In this document: piece after piece, positions 14,494 through 21,955 of the stretch
Numbering within the stretch: the first letter of the stretch is position 1
Layout: every line of letters starts with the position of its first letter
From: Peptoniphilaceae bacterium
Lineage (GTDB): Bacteria > Bacillota > Clostridia > Tissierellales > Peptoniphilaceae
DNA length: 23,855 nt
NCBI GenBank assembly: GCA_902363535.1
Contig: CABJAE010000017.1
Location: forward strand, 1-23,855
Direction of reading: 5' to 3'
Program-made: the position numbers and the translations under genes
Notes under the pieces: model-generated
Seen by the model: the letters and a program-made list of their open reading frames with translations, nothing else
The model's database searches: none
What the model was told of the DNA's origin: nothing

Positions 14494-15176
14494 CAGTCCC
14501 GTCTCCTTCCCAGGGAAATAAATCGCAGCAAGGTGCCGATGGCCGTGAGCAGGCTCGCAACATAGGTGAGGGCCGCCGCGGAAAGGATGCGCTCCACGCC
14601 CACCATTTCTTCTCCGGATAAGACGCCGTCGGCTAATATGGCCTTGGCCCGGCGACTGGCGTCGTATTCCACGGGAAGTGTCATCAATTGAAACAAGACG
14701 GTAATGGCAAAAAGGGCGATGCCTAATTTCATCAAAGGTTCAAAGGCAAACAGGCCGATAAGGATGAAAAGAAAAGAAAGATTCGATCCCAAATTTGCCG
14801 CAGGCACGATGGTGTTTCTGAATTTAAGGGGCGCATAGGATTCGTTGTGTTGAATGGCGTGGCCGCATTCGTGGGCGGCGATGCCCAGGGCCGCGATGGA
14901 TGTGGAATCGTAGACCGGATCGGACAGGCGCAGCACCTTTTGTGTCGGATCGTAGTGGTCAGTTAGGCTCCCCCGCACGCGGTCCACGCGCACGTCGTAA
15001 ATGCCGTGGCCTCTCAAGATCATTTCCGCCACGGAGCGGCCGGTAAGGCCTTCGCGATTGGTGACGCGGCTGTATTTGTCGAAATTTGTCTTGATTTTCG
15101 ATTGGGCGTAAAGAGCCAAGAGAAAGCCGGGAAGAATATAAATCAAGTAATCCCAATTATAGTACATGCCGTACAT
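14493..15176 (-). CDS. yugP: Membrane zinc metallopeptidase, YugP/Zn_peptidase_2 family
   Basis: A 227-residue membrane protein. A hydrophobic N-terminal helix (about 7-22) is followed by a soluble part with AAHECGHAIQH, whose HECGH matches the HExxH zinc-protease motif. There are two or three further membrane segments (about 127-165 and near 200-217). The family is conserved in Bacillota but its substrate is not known. Both ends overlap neighbours by one base (with fmt upstream and rsmB downstream), so it is tightly coupled. B. subtilis has no protease at this point between fmt and rsmB, so this is an insertion relative to that order. The first ATG is used; another three codons on is possible. 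Confidence 0.88.
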   Translation of the reverse strand: MYGMYYNWDYLIYILPGFLLALYAQSKIKTNFDKYSRVTNREGLTGRSVAEMILRGHGIYDVRVDRVRGSLTDHYDPTQKVLRLSDPVYDSTSIAALGIAAHECGHAIQHNESYAPLKFRNTIVPAANLGSNLSFLFILIGLFAFEPLMKLGIALFAITVLFQLMTLPVEYDASRRAKAILADGVLSGEEMVGVERILSAAALTYVASLLTAIGTLLRFISLGRRRD

Positions 15177-16090
15177 TAGATTTCTCCCTTCTCATCCAAG
15201 TGGGCACCGGCAAGATAAGAGCCGATGGCCATGCGTTTTTTCCCGGGACGTTGGATTTCCTTTAATAAGACGGCGCCGTCTTTGGTTCCGATCCACAGCT
15301 TCTTTTTCGTCGCTTTATAATGACCTGTCGGTACCTTTTCATCGCTTACTTCGCCGTCGTAAACCTTTAGGCGCTCGTCCCGAAAGAGGAAATGGGCACC
15401 GGGCTCCGGCGAGAAGGCGCGAATTTTTCGTACAAATTCCTTCGCCGTCAGCTCGTCGGCGTGAAGAGCCAAAAGCTCGTCGTCGATTTTCGCCGCATAG
15501 GTGGCCGCATCATGGTCCTGTTCCGTAAAGGTGACGGTTCCTTTTTCAAGATCCGTAACAAATTCTCGGATTAAATCCGCACCGAAATCCGCCAATTCGT
15601 CGTGAATGGCGCCGAAATTTTTGTCGCCGATCGGCGTTCTTTTCACATCATAGACAGCGCCGCTGTCCAGTCCCGCTTCCACTTTCATGAGGCTCACGCC
15701 GGTTTCTTCATCGCCGTTAAGAATGGCCCACTGCATAGGCGCCGCGCCCCGATACTTCGGGAGCAGGGAGCTGTGGACGTTCACGATGTGTTTCTTCGGC
15801 AGAGCCAGCACGTCTTCCGACAGAATTTGTCCGTAGGCCACGACGACGAAAAGATCCGCTTCCTGGGCTCTCAGTTTTTCCAGTGCTTCTTCCGTGTTGC
15901 AACTATGGGGCTGAAAGACCTCGATGCCCAAGGCTTCGGCGCGGATCTTCACCGGCGTGGGCAAGAGCTTTTTCCCGCGGCCTTTTTTCTTATCTTCTCG
16001 GGTCACGACCAAGGTGACGTCGCAGATTTCGTTTAAGGCATTCAGTGTGGGCACGGCAAAATCAGGCGTGCCGAAAAAGACCGCTTTCAT
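15176..16090 (-). CDS. fmt: Methionyl-tRNA formyltransferase
   Basis: Fmt formylates the initiator Met-tRNA with 10-formyl-tetrahydrofolate. The 304-residue protein has FFGTPDFAVP at the N-terminus and the catalytic Asn104 and His106 in IVNVHSSLLPKYRGAAP, with Asp142 in AGLDSGAVY, corresponding to Asn106, His108 and Asp144 of the E. coli enzyme. The C-terminal tRNA-binding OB domain (about 205-304) is complete. Its ATG shares one base with the def stop. def-fmt is the usual pair, since Def removes the formyl group Fmt adds. Confidence 0.97.
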   Translation of the reverse strand: MKAVFFGTPDFAVPTLNALNEICDVTLVVTREDKKKGRGKKLLPTPVKIRAEALGIEVFQPHSCNTEEALEKLRAQEADLFVVVAYGQILSEDVLALPKKHIVNVHSSLLPKYRGAAPMQWAILNGDEETGVSLMKVEAGLDSGAVYDVKRTPIGDKNFGAIHDELADFGADLIREFVTDLEKGTVTFTEQDHDAATYAAKIDDELLALHADELTAKEFVRKIRAFSPEPGAHFLFRDERLKVYDGEVSDEKVPTGHYKATKKKLWIGTKDGAVLLKEIQRPGKKRMAIGSYLAGAHLDEKGEI

Positions 16091-16572
16091 TACTCCGCCT
16101 CGCTCTCGCTCGACCTGTCGACATCGTACATTTCATCGGTCAGATCCGTGTAGAGAATCCCCTCTAGATGGTCCATTTCGTGTTGGATGATTCGGGCGAG
16201 AAAATCTTCCGCTTCCAAGGTCTTCTCTTCCCCGTCGCGGTCGGTGTAGTTGATTTTGATCTTTTCAAAGCGTTTCACCTTGCCGACGCGTTCCGGGACG
16301 CTTAAACAGCCTTCCAAAGCCTCAGACGACCCTTCTTCCGCCACGCGCTCGGGATTAATGAGCACGATCTTCGTTCCTTCGTAATCGTCGATGACGATGA
16401 GTTGTTTTAATTTGCCGATTTGCACGGCGGCCAGGCCCACGCCCTGAGCCTCGTACATGGTTTCGTACATATCGTCGATGAGGCGATGGATATCCTCGTC
16501 GATAACCTCCACCTTTCGGGACTTTTTGCGCAATATGGGATCGCCGTCGATGCGAATTTGTAATTTTGCCAT
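16090..16572 (-). CDS. def: Peptide deformylase
   Basis: Def removes the N-formyl group from new proteins. The 160-residue protein has all three motifs: GVGLAAVQIG (44-53), EGCLS (87-91, metal-binding Cys89) and HEMDH (131-135, metal-binding His residues with catalytic Glu132). It ends in a short acidic tail (SSESEAE). The gene follows priA with a 23-base gap that holds an AGAAGGAAG ribosome site, and its stop overlaps the fmt start by one base. Confidence 0.97.
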   Translation of the reverse strand: MAKLQIRIDGDPILRKKSRKVEVIDEDIHRLIDDMYETMYEAQGVGLAAVQIGKLKQLIVIDDYEGTKIVLINPERVAEEGSSEALEGCLSVPERVGKVKRFEKIKINYTDRDGEEKTLEAEDFLARIIQHEMDHLEGILYTDLTDEMYDVDRSSESEAE

Positions 16573-16595
16573 TCTTCACTTCCTTCTCTTTCACT

Positions 16596-18893
16596 TTATC
16601 CGTCTATTTCTATGCTTATGGTAATCTCTTTTTCCGCTTGCGTACGGTAGTAATACATCAATACCCGTTTTAAAGCCTTTAATAGAGGCCGAAACTCCTT
16701 TGGCCAGACTTTTGCTAAAATCGACACATGTCTTTTATTTTTAATTTTCGGCTGCTCCACGGGATTGGCCACGAGCATATCGAACTGCTCGTGTTTGTTG
16801 ATGGCCTCCAGGGTTTTTTTCCAGTTCAAGGCCACCTGATCCACGTCCCCGGTGCCCCGAATGTGAATCTTCACTAAGTGCACATAGGGCGGATACAAGA
16901 AGCGCTTGCGCTCCTCCATCTCCCGGTGAAAAAAGGGCTCGTAACTTCGCTCTTTCGCGTATTGAATGCTGTAATTATCGGGATTGTAGGTTTGGATCAC
17001 AGCGCGGCCTTTGTGTTTACCCCGGCCGGCCCTGCCCGCCACTTGGGTCAGGAGCTGGTAGGTTTTTTCCTGGGCCTTGTAGTCGGAAACGAAAAGGGAC
17101 AAATCCGCCGCCACGACGCCGACAAAGACCACATTTTCAAAGTCAAAGCCCTTGGCGAGCATTTGCGTGCCCACGAGAATGTCCACCTTTTTTTCATTCA
17201 TGGCTTCGTAGACCTTCTCGTAATTTCCCTTTTGCGCCATGGTATCTTTGTCCATGCGATAGACCCTGGCCTCCGGGAATTTATTTTTTATCCAAGACTC
17301 CACCTGCTCCGTGCCGATGCCAAATTGTTTTAAGTACTCGCTCCCGCAGACGGGGCAGGTTCTCGGCATGGGCTTGGTTCTGCCGCAATAATGGCAGTGG
17401 AGGCGGTGGGTTCGCCGGTGATAGACCATGGAAATGTCGCAGGCGTCGCATTCGATGACGTGGCCGCAGCTTCGGCAGCTCACGAATTGGCTGTAGCCCC
17501 GGCGATTAATGAAGAGTATGGCCTGTTTCTTCGCCTTTAAGGCTTCCTCAAGGCCTTCCACCATGCGCTCGGAGAGGATTTCCACATTGCCCTTAAAGAG
17601 CTCTTCCCGCATGTCCACGATCTCCACCGGCGATGCCTCCGTTTTTTTCGGATCCCCCACCAATCGGTGAAGCTCTACATCTTCGCCGCAGCGAGCGTAG
17701 GTAATCACCGAAGGGGTCGCCGAGCCGTAAACCACCTTGCCGCCTTCAAAGCGCACGCGCATTTCCGCCACGTCCCGCACATTGTAGCGAAGGCCTTCTC
17801 GGTAGTCGTAGCTCTCTTCCTGTTCCTCGTCGATAAAAATATAGCCCAGCTCGGGCACGGGGGAAAACACCGCCGACCGTGCGCCGACGACGATGCGACC
17901 CGGCTCTTCTTTCAGCCGAATCCACGCTGCGGCCTTTTCCCCTTCGGAGCGGCGGGAATGCAGGATGTCCACCTTCCCGGGAAAGCGGGCCGACAGACGG
18001 TGCACCATTTGTGTGGCCAGGCCGATTTCCGGAACGATGATCAGAGACGACTTCCCTTCATCCATGGCGCGCTGCGCCAATTGCATGTAGACTTCCGTCT
18101 TGCCGCTTCCCGTCTTGCCGTAGAGGAGATGAACGGGCCGCTTAGATTCGGCAATGCCTTCGATGGCCGCGACCTGATCCTTTCGCAAAACCGGCGCTCT
18201 GTCCGGAATCGCGGCATCGGGATCCGCCGGGGCGACGGCGCCTCGCTTGATTAAGCTGTCAACAGGACTCGTGGAGAGCCCAGTCCTTTTGGTGATCTCG
18301 GCCTTTGAAAGAGGCGGAGAATTTTTCAATAGATCGAAGACAAGGGCCTGTTTTTCGGTCATGGGTCCGTCGTAATCGCCGGAGGCGACGTATTTTTCCA
18401 CCACTCTTTTCTTCACGGGCTGTGTGCCGCGAAAGCGAACGGCGACTTTCTTCGCCTCGATCAGACGATCCAACTTGTCTGTGGGAATTTTCTCCGTCGC
18501 AAGGGCCTCCGCGCCTTGAAAAATACCCGCCACTTCCTCGTCGTCAATTAATTTTACCGCCACCTCTTCCACGCCGCCTAAGACATATTTCGGAAGGAGG
18601 GGTTGAAAGGCCTGCACATAGGAGGTGACGAAGATCTCCCGCATTTTCATGCCCAGGGCGATGGCGGATTCCGTCAGTATGGGTCGCCTGTCCAGGACCT
18701 GGATCACGGATTTTAATTTCTTGCCTTCGTCCTTGCCGATTCTTAAAACCACCGCCGTCTCCGGCTTGTTTCCGCGACCGAAGGGAACGATGACGCGCTT
18801 GCCCACAATGGCCGCATCCTCGCCGCCGTAGGCATAGGAATAGAGTTGATCGATTTGCGGCAAGGCCTTGTCTAAATACACATCTACAATCAT
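16596..18893 (-). CDS. priA: Primosomal protein N' (replication restart helicase PriA)
   Basis: PriA recognises stalled forks and loads the replicative helicase. The 765 residues cover an N-terminal DNA-binding domain with a winged-helix part, a helicase core (Walker A GKTGSGKTEVYM, then IFIDEEQEES), a zinc-binding insert with CRSCGHVIECDACD and CHYCG/CPVCGS (eight cysteines in pairs), the GTQMLAKG motif V, and TQVAGRAGRG (motif VI). Motif II reads DEEQ, where the family typically has DEEH, and the following segment is also unusual (SYDYREGLRYNVRD). The gene starts after a terminator at the coaBC stop, with GGGAG five bases before the ATG, and heads the block running to thiN. Confidence 0.95.
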   Translation of the reverse strand: MIVDVYLDKALPQIDQLYSYAYGGEDAAIVGKRVIVPFGRGNKPETAVVLRIGKDEGKKLKSVIQVLDRRPILTESAIALGMKMREIFVTSYVQAFQPLLPKYVLGGVEEVAVKLIDDEEVAGIFQGAEALATEKIPTDKLDRLIEAKKVAVRFRGTQPVKKRVVEKYVASGDYDGPMTEKQALVFDLLKNSPPLSKAEITKRTGLSTSPVDSLIKRGAVAPADPDAAIPDRAPVLRKDQVAAIEGIAESKRPVHLLYGKTGSGKTEVYMQLAQRAMDEGKSSLIIVPEIGLATQMVHRLSARFPGKVDILHSRRSEGEKAAAWIRLKEEPGRIVVGARSAVFSPVPELGYIFIDEEQEESYDYREGLRYNVRDVAEMRVRFEGGKVVYGSATPSVITYARCGEDVELHRLVGDPKKTEASPVEIVDMREELFKGNVEILSERMVEGLEEALKAKKQAILFINRRGYSQFVSCRSCGHVIECDACDISMVYHRRTHRLHCHYCGRTKPMPRTCPVCGSEYLKQFGIGTEQVESWIKNKFPEARVYRMDKDTMAQKGNYEKVYEAMNEKKVDILVGTQMLAKGFDFENVVFVGVVAADLSLFVSDYKAQEKTYQLLTQVAGRAGRGKHKGRAVIQTYNPDNYSIQYAKERSYEPFFHREMEERKRFLYPPYVHLVKIHIRGTGDVDQVALNWKKTLEAINKHEQFDMLVANPVEQPKIKNKRHVSILAKVWPKEFRPLLKALKRVLMYYYRTQAEKEITISIEIDG

Positions 18894-18911
18894 AGTCGCT
18901 CCCTATAATAC

Positions 18912-18938
18912 AAAAAAAGCTAGAATGTTCTAGCTTTT
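18912..18938 (-). terminator. Intrinsic terminator overlapping the coaBC stop codon
   Basis: On the minus strand an 11-base inverted repeat (28-38 and 15-25 of the 18900s) with a two-base centre, or a 10-bp stem with an ACAT loop, is followed by a run of T to 18912. The coaBC stop codon TAG (18930-18932) lies inside the stem, so a ribosome finishing coaBC would cover the hairpin. It splits the minus-strand cluster in two, upstream of priA. Confidence 0.8.
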
Positions 18939-20126
18939 CAGGTCTCTCTCTACCCGGTCCAATATGGCGGCGGCCAAATCACTTTTATCCATCATGGGCA
19001 ATTCTTCGTCGGTGCCGTCGGCGGAAAAAATGTGCACGTGGTTCGTGTCGCTGCCGAAACCTGCCTTGGCTTCGGTAATGTTATTGGCCACGATAAAATT
19101 AAAGTTCTTCTCTTTCAATTTCTTTTTCGCGTAGTCGGCCATATTGTGGCTTTCCGCGGCAAAGCCTACGATGACCCGATCGCCCTTCATGGCGCCGAAG
19201 TGTTTGGCGATGTCCGGATTCGGCGAAAATTCCACGGCCATGAGGCCGCCTTCCCGCTTCTTGATCTTTTCGGCGGCGTAGGTCTTGGGCTTGTAGTCGC
19301 TGGGCGCCGCCGATTTAATCAGCACGTCGGTATCGTCAAACTTCGCTTCCACGGCCTTAAACATATCCTCGGTGGATTCCACGGGAACAAAGTCCACGCC
19401 CTTCGGCACCTTTAAATTGCTCGGTCCCGAAATTAAATGCACCTTCGCGCCTCGTGCCGCCGCTTCCTGTGCGATGGCATAGCCCATTTTCCCCGTGCTG
19501 TGATTGCTCAAAAAGCGCACGGGATCCATGCGTTCCTTCGTGGGACCCGCCGTCACGGTGAGATCCACGCCGGCCATGGTCTTCTCCGTTAAGGCCATGA
19601 GGATGTAATCCACGATGTCTTCCGGCTCGAGCATCTTCCCTTCGCCTACGTCTTGGCAGGCCAGGAGCCCTTCCGCCGTGGGAAGAATCTCATACTGCTT
19701 GCGGTTTTTTAAAACTTTCAGGGCCTCTTGGGTCGCATCGGCCCGGAGCATCTGCGTGTTCATTGCCGGGGCGATGAGAATGGGCGCCGTCGTGGCCAGA
19801 GCCACGGTGGTGAGCATGTTGTCGGCGATGCCGTAGGCCAATTTGGCCATGGTGTTTGCCGTCGCCGGTGCGATCACCATGACATCGGCCCATTTGGCCA
19901 GAGCAATGTGTTCCACATCCATATTGTTCAATTGATCGAACATATCCACGTGAACGACTTCATTGCTCATGGTCTGAAAGGTAAGGGGCGTGACAAATTT
20001 TGTAGCAGCCTCCGTCATCACCACCTTGACTTCCATGCCAAGTTTTTTTAATCGGCTGACGATGGCCGGCGCCTTGTAGGCAGCGATGCCGCCGGTGACG
20101 CCGAGAAGAACGTGTTTATTCTTCAT
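18930..20126 (-). CDS. coaBC: Bifunctional phosphopantothenoylcysteine decarboxylase / phosphopantothenate-cysteine ligase
   Basis: CoaBC makes 4'-phosphopantetheine, the substrate of CoaD (also in this window). The 398-residue form starts at ATG 20126 with AGGAGG nine bases ahead and VLLGVTGGIAAYKAP right after. The decarboxylase half (about 1-190) has the flavin-site His73, PATANTMAKLAYGIADN, PAMNTQM and catalytic Cys157 in LLACQDVGEGKM, where a Gln follows the Cys (Gly in the usual ACGD form). The ligase half has TAGPTKERMDPVRFLSN, TGKMG and SAAPSDY. It overlaps rpoZ by eleven bases. A terminator overlaps its stop. Confidence 0.96.
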   Translation of the reverse strand: MKNKHVLLGVTGGIAAYKAPAIVSRLKKLGMEVKVVMTEAATKFVTPLTFQTMSNEVVHVDMFDQLNNMDVEHIALAKWADVMVIAPATANTMAKLAYGIADNMLTTVALATTAPILIAPAMNTQMLRADATQEALKVLKNRKQYEILPTAEGLLACQDVGEGKMLEPEDIVDYILMALTEKTMAGVDLTVTAGPTKERMDPVRFLSNHSTGKMGYAIAQEAAARGAKVHLISGPSNLKVPKGVDFVPVESTEDMFKAVEAKFDDTDVLIKSAAPSDYKPKTYAAEKIKKREGGLMAVEFSPNPDIAKHFGAMKGDRVIVGFAAESHNMADYAKKKLKEKNFNFIVANNITEAKAGFGSDTNHVHIFSADGTDEELPMMDKSDLAAAILDRVERDLKS

Positions 20127-20406
20127 CGACCGCTTCCTCCTCTTCGACCATGGCAAGCTCTCTCTGAAGTGCCTCTTCGCGGCGAGCTTTTTCTTCCATG
20201 ATCGCTTCAAAGCGTTCTTTGCTCGTAAATTTCACGGCGCCTTGGTTAATTTCTTCCAGAGAAATGGACACGGGGTTTTCCAGATCCGTATCGATTAAAG
20301 CCTCTTCGCCGTCCACCAGTTCCCTGGCGCGGTTGGAAACCAAGGTCGCCAACGCGTAGCGGCTATTGGTAATTTTCGAAATTTCGCCAAATGATAAAAT
20401 ATTCAT
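20116..20406 (-). CDS. rpoZ: DNA-directed RNA polymerase omega subunit
   Basis: Omega helps assemble and stabilise RNA polymerase. The 96-residue protein begins ILSFGEISKITNSRYALATLVSNRARELVDGE, split here by the usual helix break, and has the ENPVSISLEEINQG segment typical of Gram-positive omega. The C-terminal third is charged and Glu-rich. Start and stop overlap both neighbours: four bases with gmk (ATGA) and eleven with coaBC. The gmk-rpoZ-coaBC order is standard in Bacillota. Confidence 0.95.
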   Translation of the reverse strand: MNILSFGEISKITNSRYALATLVSNRARELVDGEEALIDTDLENPVSISLEEINQGAVKFTSKERFEAIMEEKARREEALQRELAMVEEEEAVDEE

Positions 20407-21020
20407 CGTATCGCCTTTCTATCTACAATGTCCTTTTTAATGTTCTTGTATCGTTTCACCCGAAGTTTTTCCGCCGCAATAATGTTTTCGATGTCCTTTA
20501 CCGCCTGATCCACCTTGTCGTTGACGACGAAATAGTCGTATTTTCCGACAAAGTCCAGTTCCTTAAAGGCATTGGCAAAGCGGGTTTCAATGTCTTTTTC
20601 ACTTTCGGTGCCGCGGCTGACAATTCGGTGTTTCAGCTCTTCCATGGTGGGAGGAAGGAGGAAAATAAACACGGCTTCTTTGTATTTGTCCTTAATTTGA
20701 AGGGCGCCCTGCACGTCGATTTCCAATAAGACGATTTCGCCCTTTTCAATTTCCTGAAATACAAATTCCTTGGGCGTGCCGTAGTAATTCGTGTGCACGT
20801 GGGCATACTCCAAGAGTTCGTCGTTCTTCACCATGTTCTTAAATTCTTCTTCCGTCTTAAAGAAGTAGTTTTCTCCGTCGATTTCCATTGATCTCGGCTT
20901 TCTCGTGGTCACCGAGGTGGAAAATTTAACTTCGTGATTTTTCGCCATTAAGGCTTCGCTGACGGTACCTTTTCCGCTACCTGAGGGACCGGAAAGTACC
21001 AATAAAAATCCTTTTGACAC
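20403..21020 (-). CDS. gmk: Guanylate kinase
   Basis: Gmk phosphorylates GMP to GDP with ATP. The 205-residue protein has the P-loop SGPSGSGKGTV, FSTSVTTRKPR and the GMP-binding YF segment (GENYFFKTEEEFKNM), then ELLEYAHVHTNYYGTP and EIDVQGALQI, all canonical. The start is a GTG at 21020 with an AAGGCGGG ribosome site somewhat far upstream, so translation may be modest. It lies 20 bases after yicC, too small a gap for remA, which usually sits here in B. subtilis-like clusters, and overlaps rpoZ by four bases. Confidence 0.96.
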   Translation of the reverse strand: MSKGFLLVLSGPSGSGKGTVSEALMAKNHEVKFSTSVTTRKPRSMEIDGENYFFKTEEEFKNMVKNDELLEYAHVHTNYYGTPKEFVFQEIEKGEIVLLEIDVQGALQIKDKYKEAVFIFLLPPTMEELKHRIVSRGTESEKDIETRFANAFKELDFVGKYDYFVVNDKVDQAVKDIENIIAAEKLRVKRYKNIKKDIVDRKAIR

Positions 21021-21040
21021 CTGACACCCGCCTTGTCTTT

Positions 21041-21895
21041 TTACTCTATATTTGCAACTTGTTCCCGTAAATGATCGATGAGGGTTTTTACTTCCACAAT
21101 GTCGTGTAAAATCCCCAAATGTCTGGATTTGCTGGCGATCGTATTGGCTTCTCTGAACATTTCCTGCAAGAGAAAATCCAAACGTCGACCGACAGAACCT
21201 TTACCGTTCATTATAACATTAAATTGGTCTATGTGAGAAATCAGACGCGCAATTTCTTCTTCGATGGACATTTTTTCGTAGAGCAGAGCAAGCTCCGTGG
21301 AAAATCGAGGAAGATCCAATTCGTATTCTCCCATGATTTCTTTCACCCGCATGCTGAAAGACTCTTTTTCTTCCGCCTTTTCATCCGCGGCCGCCGATTG
21401 AATCGCTTCGACGTAATCGGCGAGCTTTGCCAGATTCGTTTCCAAAACCTGCTTTAAATTCGCGCCTTCTTTTTCACGCATGGTTAAGAGATCCGAAAAG
21501 GCCCCATGGAAGGCCTCCTTTAATAACGCTTCGTCAAGATCGAGGGCCTCGTCTGTTCCCTGTTTAATGACGCCGGGTCGCTCCAAAAGCCAGGCCACTT
21601 CCGCGGGCCGAGCTGCGCCCTTTTCCCGCAATATTCGCTCGTAAAAGGCGTAGGCTTCCGGATCGAAACGAAGATCTGTATTCGACTCCCCTTCCGTGCG
21701 CACAAACACGTCGAAGTGGCCCCGCTTCGCCTCTTTAGCAATGGCGGATTTCACCATTTGCTCCAAGGCGGGCGCTTCCGCCATTCCTTTGATCCGAATA
21801 TCCAAATTTTTATGATTCACCGATTTTACCGTCACATTCAGCTTCATGCCGTCTTTGACGATTTCACTTGAGCCGAAGCCCGTCATACTGTTCAT
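21041..21895 (-). CDS. yicC: YicC/YloC family endoribonuclease
   Basis: Members of this family are endoribonucleases that act on RNA in vitro; the main physiological targets are not settled. The 284-residue form starts at ATG 21895, after AGGAGG with a five-base spacer, giving the usual MNSMTGFG N-terminus. An upstream in-frame ATG at 21922 would add nine residues without a better ribosome site and would lie in the promoter. The C-terminal DUF1732 part shows RLDFLLQEMFREANTI and SKSRHLGI. It heads the yicC-gmk-rpoZ-coaBC unit and is divergent from rqcH. Confidence 0.94.
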   Translation of the reverse strand: MNSMTGFGSSEIVKDGMKLNVTVKSVNHKNLDIRIKGMAEAPALEQMVKSAIAKEAKRGHFDVFVRTEGESNTDLRFDPEAYAFYERILREKGAARPAEVAWLLERPGVIKQGTDEALDLDEALLKEAFHGAFSDLLTMREKEGANLKQVLETNLAKLADYVEAIQSAAADEKAEEKESFSMRVKEIMGEYELDLPRFSTELALLYEKMSIEEEIARLISHIDQFNVIMNGKGSVGRRLDFLLQEMFREANTIASKSRHLGILHDIVEVKTLIDHLREQVANIE

Positions 21896-21918
21896 AGACG
21901 CCTCCTCTATGGTATTAT
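21891..21918 (+). promoter_or_regulatory. Candidate promoter for rqcH overlapping the yicC -10
   Basis: TTCATA (21891-21896) and TATTAT (21913-21918) are spaced by 16 bases on the plus strand. The -10 shares its bases with the minus-strand TATAAT for yicC. The -35 lies over the yicC start codon. Start near 21925 would leave a leader of about 30 bases with AGGGAGG at 21943-21949. Weak by sequence. Confidence 0.3.
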
Positions 21919-21942
21919 ACATGATACGACCCGAAGACAGAA
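21914..21942 (-). promoter_or_regulatory. Candidate promoter for yicC-gmk-rpoZ-coaBC
   Basis: On the minus strand a perfect TATAAT (21914-21919) lies 13 bases before the AGGAGG of yicC. A -35 at 17-base spacing is poor (TTCTGT, 21937-21942). Transcription would start near 21907, right at the ribosome site. The same bases read on the other strand give TATTAT, a possible -10 for rqcH. Confidence 0.5.
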
Positions 21943-21955
21943 AGGGAGGTATTCA

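Noticed and set aside
17667..18254. 195-codon open frame on the plus strand opposite priA
   Set aside because: Antisense to conserved helicase motifs, with His/Arg-rich composition and no plausible initiation signals.
18905..18910. Minus-strand TATTAT just before priA as a promoter
   Set aside because: No -35 at a valid distance, and the start would fall after the ribosome site, leaving an almost leaderless transcript.
20127..20210. 28-residue Lys/Arg-rich N-terminal extension of coaBC inside rpoZ
   Set aside because: Family members start at the MxxKxVLLGVTGGIAAYK region, and AGGAGG precedes the ATG at 20126.
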